Shown: piece by piece, positions 5,559-9,117 of the stretch | Layout of the letters: every line of letters starts with the position of its first letter | How positions within the stretch are numbered: position 1 is the stretch's first letter | Origin: a bacterium | Lineage (GTDB): Bacteria; Latescibacterota; UBA2968; GCA-2709665 | Length of the DNA: 9,117 nucleotides | NCBI GenBank assembly: GCA_027619145.1 | Contig: JAQCGA010000123.1 | Coordinates: 1-9,117, forward strand | Direction of reading: 5' to 3' | Program-made: the position numbers and the translations under genes | The notes under the pieces: generated by a model | Told to the model about the DNA's origin: nothing | What the model saw: the letters and a program-made list of their open reading frames with translations, nothing else | Database searches by the model: none

Positions 5559-6884
5559 CTACCCCAAAACCGTCATTTCATCTTTTGGTGAAGCATCGTC
5601 CGGATGGTTGGATTTTGCGCCAGGCGGCAGGGGGACCGGCCCCTGCAATAGAGGGTCATTTGTTTCCTCCATCCAGCGCTGGAGCCTGCCACGCATCTCG
5701 TTTACAACATTGGCCAAACCCGACTCATCCACCACGTTATGCGTCTCATCCGGGTCAAAAATTAGATCATACAGCATCTCCTGATACCGGGGCTTTTCCA
5801 ACCACCCATGCTCCAGAAGCACACGTTTAGAAGAAACATCATCCACATTCGGAAGCACCGGGCGATTCCGTTGATCGAACCGTCGGATATACTTGTACCT
5901 TCGGGTGCGCACACAGCGCTGCGGTTCGTATGCCCCGTGATACGTGACCTCTGCAAACACTTCCTCATGTAATCGGTCGGTCTCTTCGCAAACCAGAGGT
6001 GCCAGAGACTTTCCCCGAAGCCAGACAGGCGGCTCAATCTCTGTCACATCACAAACGGTCGGGAACAGATCCAGCAGAGAAACCATCTCTTCTTCTACCT
6101 TTCCTCCCTCAAAACCTCCCGGTCCACGCAACACCAGATACACCGCTGTTCCATGATCTGTCAAATTGCACATATTCAACGCAAACTGCAACCCATGGTC
6201 GCTGAAGCAGCACACCAGCGTATTCTCCGCCAGACCTGCATGGTCAATCGCATCCAGGATCTTTCCCCAACAATCGTCCATCCGACGGGCAGAAGCTTTG
6301 AAACCTGCCATCTCCCGACGGATCTCCGGGTGGTCCGGCAACGACCGGGGTGGAATACAATAGCGCCAATCTTCAGCCGGGTGCGCCTCGGACTCCGGAT
6401 CCGGAAACGGGATGTGCGTCTCCATCAATCCAACAGAAAGGAAAAACGGCTTCTCGTGTTTCTCGTGAAGAAACGAAAGAACAGCGGGCTCCACATCCTT
6501 CGCGTGGGAACTTCGCGTAGAGAGCACGCGTCCATAACCCACCGTCTCATCGTGGCCTTTGCCATTCGTGGCGGTATGCTCAATCCCACACAACACCGTA
6601 TCGTATCCAGCTGGCCCCAATGTATTCACAATATGCCGCCCGGCATCTTTCAGGCCCCATCCCCGGTGCGCCAGCCCCATCATCCCCGCTTCATGCGCAT
6701 ACTGTCCGGTCAAAAACGCCGCCCTGCTGGGTGAACACGTGGGCGCTGCGGCAAATGCATTTCGAAAAAGTACGCCTTCTTCCGCCATACGCTGCAAATG
6801 GGGCGTTGGAACCGCATGTCCATACGGTTCCACATACCGACCCGTGTTGTGCGAGTGCATAAAAATAATGTTCGGCTGATCCAT
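5559..6884 (-). CDS. Type I sulfatase (formylglycine-dependent)
   Basis: A 441-residue sulfatase that should hydrolyse a sulfate ester or N-sulfate. The formylglycine motif is C50-S-P-S-R54 followed by AAFLTGQ, so it needs a formylglycine-generating enzyme encoded elsewhere. The first metal segment reads PNIIFMHSHNTGRYV, where classical sulfatases have a DD pair; here the equivalents are His12 and Asn13. His157 (METHIPF) and the second metal segment SDHG (Asp229, His230) are present, followed by CNLTDHG and LRGPGGFEGGK. The C-terminal strand domain is complete, with YKYIRRF and the usual LYDL-type pattern (MLYDLIFDPDETHNVV). The start MDQPNIIF at 6884 has GGAGG seven bases upstream; longer readings would overlap the glycosyltransferase gene. 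No signal peptide is visible, so it appears cytoplasmic, unlike many polysaccharide sulfatases, and would act on imported small molecules. The substrate is unknown. Confidence 0.95.
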   Translation of the reverse strand: MDQPNIIFMHSHNTGRYVEPYGHAVPTPHLQRMAEEGVLFRNAFAAAPTCSPSRAAFLTGQYAHEAGMMGLAHRGWGLKDAGRHIVNTLGPAGYDTVLCGIEHTATNGKGHDETVGYGRVLSTRSSHAKDVEPAVLSFLHEKHEKPFFLSVGLMETHIPFPDPESEAHPAEDWRYCIPPRSLPDHPEIRREMAGFKASARRMDDCWGKILDAIDHAGLAENTLVCCFSDHGLQFALNMCNLTDHGTAVYLVLRGPGGFEGGKVEEEMVSLLDLFPTVCDVTEIEPPVWLRGKSLAPLVCEETDRLHEEVFAEVTYHGAYEPQRCVRTRRYKYIRRFDQRNRPVLPNVDDVSSKRVLLEHGWLEKPRYQEMLYDLIFDPDETHNVVDESGLANVVNEMRGRLQRWMEETNDPLLQGPVPLPPGAKSNHPDDASPKDEMTVLG

Positions 6885-6904
6885 CTTTGCCTCCTCACCA
6901 TCTT

Positions 6905-7588
6905 TCAACGCACGTCTCGGTACCACCTGTTTAACCGAACATCCGATACCGAACATGTAAACAGCAGTCGTAGCACCCACATCCACAATACCGTACGGAA
7001 CACCCCTCCGCGCTTCCAGCGGCGCGTAGAACTACACACCGGCTCATCCAGCATCACAAATCGCCCTTTGCGAGACAGTGCCGAACAGAATTCAGAATCC
7101 TCAAAAATCTGCAAATCTGGAAACCCCCGCACGGCTTCGAACACAGACCGGCGTGCAAAAATGCCCTGATCTCCGTACGTAATTCCCAAATACTGTGACC
7201 GCAACGTACTCAAAAAAGAAATCAACCGAAACACAGGAGTACCTTCCGAAAGCTTCAACGGAAACCGGCCTCCCACAACCTGCGGCTGCCTCATCACCTC
7301 ACGAATCAAACCCAGTCCACTCTCAGGCAGAAACGTATCTGCATGCAAAAATAGCAGAATCTCGCCACGGGTAACTTGCGCCCCATAATTCATCTGAAAC
7401 GCCCGACCTTTTTGTGGAGACAACACCCAGCGTGCCACACCGCTATCTTCAACTACCTGTCGCATCCCATCGCTACTCCCTCCATCCACCACCACAACTT
7501 CCACACCTTCTTTTCTACAAAACTGCCTCAGACAGTACCCAATGGTTTCGGCTTCGTTGTAAGCCGGAATAATCACATTGATCTTCAC
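6905..7588 (-). CDS. Family 2 glycosyltransferase, TIGR04283 type
   Basis: A 227-residue GT-A fold glycosyltransferase matching the TIGR04283 family (transferase 2, rSAM/selenodomain-associated). Visible motifs in order are the start INVIIPAYNEAETI (3-16), VVDGGSSDG (33-41), GRAFQMNYGA (61-70), the DXD-like LFLHADT (79-85), GDQGIF (139-144), the acceptor-side EDSEF (163-167) and SSTRRW (186-191). A hydrophobic C-terminal stretch (199-211) may touch the membrane. The start is a GTG at 7588: CAGGAG lies six bases upstream, the conserved fold begins at once, and the length fits the family. A longer ATG-like reading to 7870 would overlap the phosphatidyltransferase gene and adds only Gly/Cys/Val-rich shadow sequence. 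The donor and acceptor are unknown. The family's frequent DUF2064 (TIGR04282) partner is not in this window. Confidence 0.92.
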   Translation of the reverse strand: MKINVIIPAYNEAETIGYCLRQFCRKEGVEVVVVDGGSSDGMRQVVEDSGVARWVLSPQKGRAFQMNYGAQVTRGEILLFLHADTFLPESGLGLIREVMRQPQVVGGRFPLKLSEGTPVFRLISFLSTLRSQYLGITYGDQGIFARRSVFEAVRGFPDLQIFEDSEFCSALSRKGRFVMLDEPVCSSTRRWKRGGVFRTVLWMWVLRLLFTCSVSDVRLNRWYRDVR

Positions 7589-7594
7589 ATCGCG

Positions 7595-7600
7595 CTCCTG
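7595..7600 (-). promoter_or_regulatory. Shine-Dalgarno sequence fixing the GTG start of the glycosyltransferase
   Basis: On the minus strand CAGGAG is followed by CGCGAT and then GTG, giving six bases of spacing. It lies in the 23-base gap after the phosphatidyltransferase stop. An overlapping ATG one base earlier is out of frame and hits TGA at once. This site therefore supports GTG 7588 as the start. Confidence 0.8.
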
Positions 7601-7611
7601 ACACCACCCGT

Positions 7612-8172
7612 TCACGCCTCCCGGGCCAACTGGAAGTACTGCAAACCGTAACTGACAAAAGACGCCGCCAGTAGAAACACGGCCAGGACCAGGAGCGGAA
7701 TCTGCAACACCATCGCATCCATTGCGTAAGACAACAACAACGCACTCATAACCAGTGTCGTCAACTTCCCCCACATATTCGAAGACACCACAATCCGCTT
7801 CTTTCCCATCAACAGCACGCCCGCCACCACAATCAACACATCCCGCCCAACCACCACAGCAGCCACCCATGCAGGCAACCCTTTTACAAGTACCAGAACA
7901 ATCGTAATCGAATCGATGGCCAGCTTATCTGCCAGAGGGTCCAGAATTTTTCCCCACCGTGTGATCTCACCGCGCCGCCGCGCAAAATGCCCATCCAGAA
8001 CATCGGATGCAACCATCACCATCACAACACAGAACACCCCCCACCGATAGTCCGGCCCTGCCCAGATCATCCACAGCACAGACGGTGTTAGCACCACACG
8101 CAAAAGACTGAGCGCATTGGATACGGTCCAGAATGGATTTTCGGGCTGTTCATCGGTTTCTACGGTGTACAA
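7612..8172 (-). CDS. CDP-alcohol phosphatidyltransferase (PgsA-like)
   Basis: A 186-residue integral membrane enzyme that transfers a phosphatidyl (or similar) group from CDP-diacylglycerol to an alcohol, as in phosphatidylglycerophosphate synthesis. The complete family signature runs from 57 to 82: D57, D60-G61, A64-R65, G74, D78 and D82 with the canonical spacing. The N-terminal WTVSNALSLLRVVLTP and the later WGKLTT (134-139) are typical of PgsA-like members. About five or six hydrophobic segments are visible (roughly 17-37, 45-58, 88-107, 109-122, 137-152, 155-177). The start is a TTG at 8172 with GGGAG nine bases upstream. It lies 26 bases after the preceding stop; an earlier TTG at 8241 would overlap that gene and lacks such a site. 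PgsA is a fair guess, but cardiolipin, phosphatidylinositol and other alcohol acceptors cannot be excluded, so no symbol is given. Confidence 0.92.
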   Translation of the reverse strand: MYTVETDEQPENPFWTVSNALSLLRVVLTPSVLWMIWAGPDYRWGVFCVVMVMVASDVLDGHFARRRGEITRWGKILDPLADKLAIDSITIVLVLVKGLPAWVAAVVVGRDVLIVVAGVLLMGKKRIVVSSNMWGKLTTLVMSALLLSYAMDAMVLQIPLLVLAVFLLAASFVSYGLQYFQLAREA

Positions 8173-8179
8173 AACAGAA

Positions 8180-8187
8180 CTCTCCCT
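8180..8187 (-). promoter_or_regulatory. Shine-Dalgarno sequence fixing the TTG start of the phosphatidyltransferase
   Basis: The minus strand shows AGGGAGAG about seven to nine bases before TTG 8172. It lies just past the TGA (8201-8199) of the CBM9-like gene. No ATG or GTG in frame lies between this site and the first conserved residues, so the rare TTG codon is the best start. Confidence 0.7.
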
Positions 8188-8198
8188 ACAGGTTGCGT

Positions 8199-8840
8199 TC
8201 AAGATATCAATACCACAAGACCCATTGCATCCAGCTCGCAAAATGCCTTCTGAGCCGGGCTCCAGCTGGTTAAATCGTACGCCCCGTCCGGCAACACCTG
8301 GCTCCGTGCAAAATTAGCAACCACCGCCGGACAGCCTTCCACTTCGGTCCGCGCAATCTCCGGCACGCCCTTCCATGGAATGGCCAACTGCGCACACCAT
8401 TTGCCCGCATCCTCAAGATCGTGTACTGTCCAGACCATCCCTGGCACATCGTACTTCGCCATTGCCCGCCAGTCCTGTTCATCCACATTGGGGAAATACA
8501 GATCCAATACAGCCCCCCGTGGGTTCACCTCAATCTCATAATACCCGTCACCGGCTCCCAGAAACACCTCGACTGCACACTCATTAAACAAATCCTCATC
8601 CCGTTCGGTCTTGGTCACCGGTACCGGAGGTGGGTCAGACACGAAAGACACGTACAGCGCCTCCTCATCCCACAGCGCACGCACATCCAGAAAACTTGCC
8701 GACCGTTCTGTTTCCGAACCCAGTAGATGGAACCCGGCCTCAATCCGCTCTGCCAAGGCCCATGCAGAACCGTCTGGCTTCCCATCCAGCGTCGGAGATT
8801 CCACAGCACGTTTACAATAATAGATCCGTCTCTGATCCAT
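8199..8840 (-). CDS. CBM9-like carbohydrate-binding domain protein
   Basis: A 213-residue protein made of a single carbohydrate-binding module family 9-like (DOMON-type beta-sandwich) domain. The family pattern is clear: PTLDGKPDGSAWALAERIE (16-34), VRALWDEEALYVSF (53-66), then the metal- and ligand-side stretch DEDLFNECAVEVFL (81-94), YYEIEVNPRGAVLDLYF (100-116), a Trp-containing strand with LAIPWKGV (152-159), VVANFARS (173-180) and TSWSP (191-195). No signal peptide, catalytic domain or anchor is present, so it is a standalone, apparently cytoplasmic protein; related standalone genes are common in environmental bacteria and their role is unclear. The start at 8840 has GGAGG and GGAG upstream and lies 20 bases after the amidotransferase stop. 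The ligand is unknown; sugar binding is inferred from family membership only. Confidence 0.85.
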   Translation of the reverse strand: MDQRRIYYCKRAVESPTLDGKPDGSAWALAERIEAGFHLLGSETERSASFLDVRALWDEEALYVSFVSDPPPVPVTKTERDEDLFNECAVEVFLGAGDGYYEIEVNPRGAVLDLYFPNVDEQDWRAMAKYDVPGMVWTVHDLEDAGKWCAQLAIPWKGVPEIARTEVEGCPAVVANFARSQVLPDGAYDLTSWSPAQKAFCELDAMGLVVLIS

Positions 8841-8860
8841 AAATACTCCGCCTCCCTAAG

Positions 8861-9117
8861 CTACTTCCTCGCTTCGGCCACAAGATGCTCAAACACACGC
8901 GCCCACACCGTACCCGTAAGCCGTTCCGGATGGAATTGCACGCCCAGAATACGACCGTCTTCAGATTCAATCCCTTCAATCAACCCATCTGCACTCACCG
9001 CACTCACACGCAACCCCACACCACTCTCCGCAATCGCCTGCACGTGAGAGCTATTCACCTCCTGTTCGCCTGCACCCACCAGCTTTTCCAACCAGGTCCC
9101 TTCTTTAATCACCCCCC
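8861..9117 (-). CDS. C-terminal part of a class I glutamine amidotransferase (gamma-glutamyl-GABA hydrolase-like)
   Basis: The 3' part of a gene that enters from the right edge; 84 codons plus a partial one are visible and the true start is outside the window. The sequence contains VNSSHVQAI, a central DGLIEGIE and GVQFHPERL, matching the end of class I glutamine amidotransferases of the PuuD/peptidase C26 type. The His and Glu of the catalytic triad (HPE) are present; the nucleophilic Cys should lie upstream, outside the window. Relatives commonly have SHHQ where this has SHVQ. It would hydrolyse a gamma-glutamyl amide, for example gamma-glutamyl-GABA, but the substrate cannot be decided from this half. 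It is followed after 20 bases by the CBM9-like gene, so it probably belongs to the same transcript. Confidence 0.88.
   Translation of the reverse strand, partial: GVIKEGTWLEKLVGAGEQEVNSSHVQAIAESGVGLRVSAVSADGLIEGIESEDGRILGVQFHPERLTGTVWARVFEHLVAEARK

Noticed and set aside
5180..5830. Plus-strand open frame of 216 codons
   Set aside because: It is antisense to the start of the aldo/keto reductase and the end of the sulfatase and is Pro/His-rich, as expected for a shadow frame.
6394..6405. Perfect 12-base palindrome TCCGGATCCGGA
   Set aside because: It lies within conserved sulfatase coding sequence, has no spacer, no T-run and no second copy noticed nearby; it is probably a codon coincidence.
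8618..8627. 10-base palindrome CCGGTACCGG
   Set aside because: It lies inside the CBM9-like coding sequence and no regulatory context is seen.
1..9117. CRISPR arrays, insertion sequences, phage, toxin-antitoxin or defence systems
   Set aside because: No spaced direct repeats, terminal inverted repeats, transposase or nuclease motifs were seen on either strand.

Overview
All eleven genes that can be supported lie on the minus strand, so the window reads from right (9117) to left (1). Ten of them are packed tightly: most junctions are gaps of 0-26 bases or short overlaps, and only two gaps reach about 90 bases (3533-3622 and 1317-1410). Nearly every start has a good Shine-Dalgarno sequence. 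The run ends at a strong intrinsic terminator at 203-233. A sigma70-like promoter follows at 170-198 and leads into an eleventh gene, cut by the left edge, whose first 34 codons are at 1-104.

The gene mix suggests an environmental, heterotrophic bacterium. It combines a standalone sulfatase, a Gfo/Idh/MocA oxidoreductase, an aldo/keto reductase, a CBM9-like protein, a DUF2203 protein and possibly a dimethylformamidase-like protein. From memory of family distributions this resembles uncultured lineages such as Ca. Poribacteria or Latescibacterota. That is a low-confidence inference; no ribosomal or other phylogenetic marker is present.

Region by region, in the direction of transcription:
(a) 9117-8199: the C-terminal part of a class I glutamine amidotransferase, then a CBM9-like beta-sandwich protein.
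(b) 8172-6905: a CDP-alcohol phosphatidyltransferase (TTG start), then a family 2 glycosyltransferase of the TIGR04283 type (GTG start). Both look membrane or envelope related.
(c) 6884-3623: sulfatase, aldo/keto reductase and Gfo/Idh/MocA dehydrogenase. The last two abut as TAA|ATG. This is the most coherent functional block and could remove sulfate from a sugar and then oxidise or rearrange it.
(d) 3532-1411: a DUF2203 protein, an overlapping unrecognised 103-residue protein and an amidase-signature hydrolase.
(e) 1316-285: a signalling protein with one degenerate receiver domain, one intact receiver domain and a HisKA-type helix pair, but no ATPase domain.

There is no sign of CRISPR arrays, insertion sequences, tRNA or rRNA genes, phage genes or defence genes. 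The window looks like ordinary chromosomal operon DNA with a few under-studied families. The points most worth following are the kinase-less receiver protein, the DUF2203/103-residue pair, the altered metal site of the sulfatase, and the cut gene at the left edge with its own promoter.
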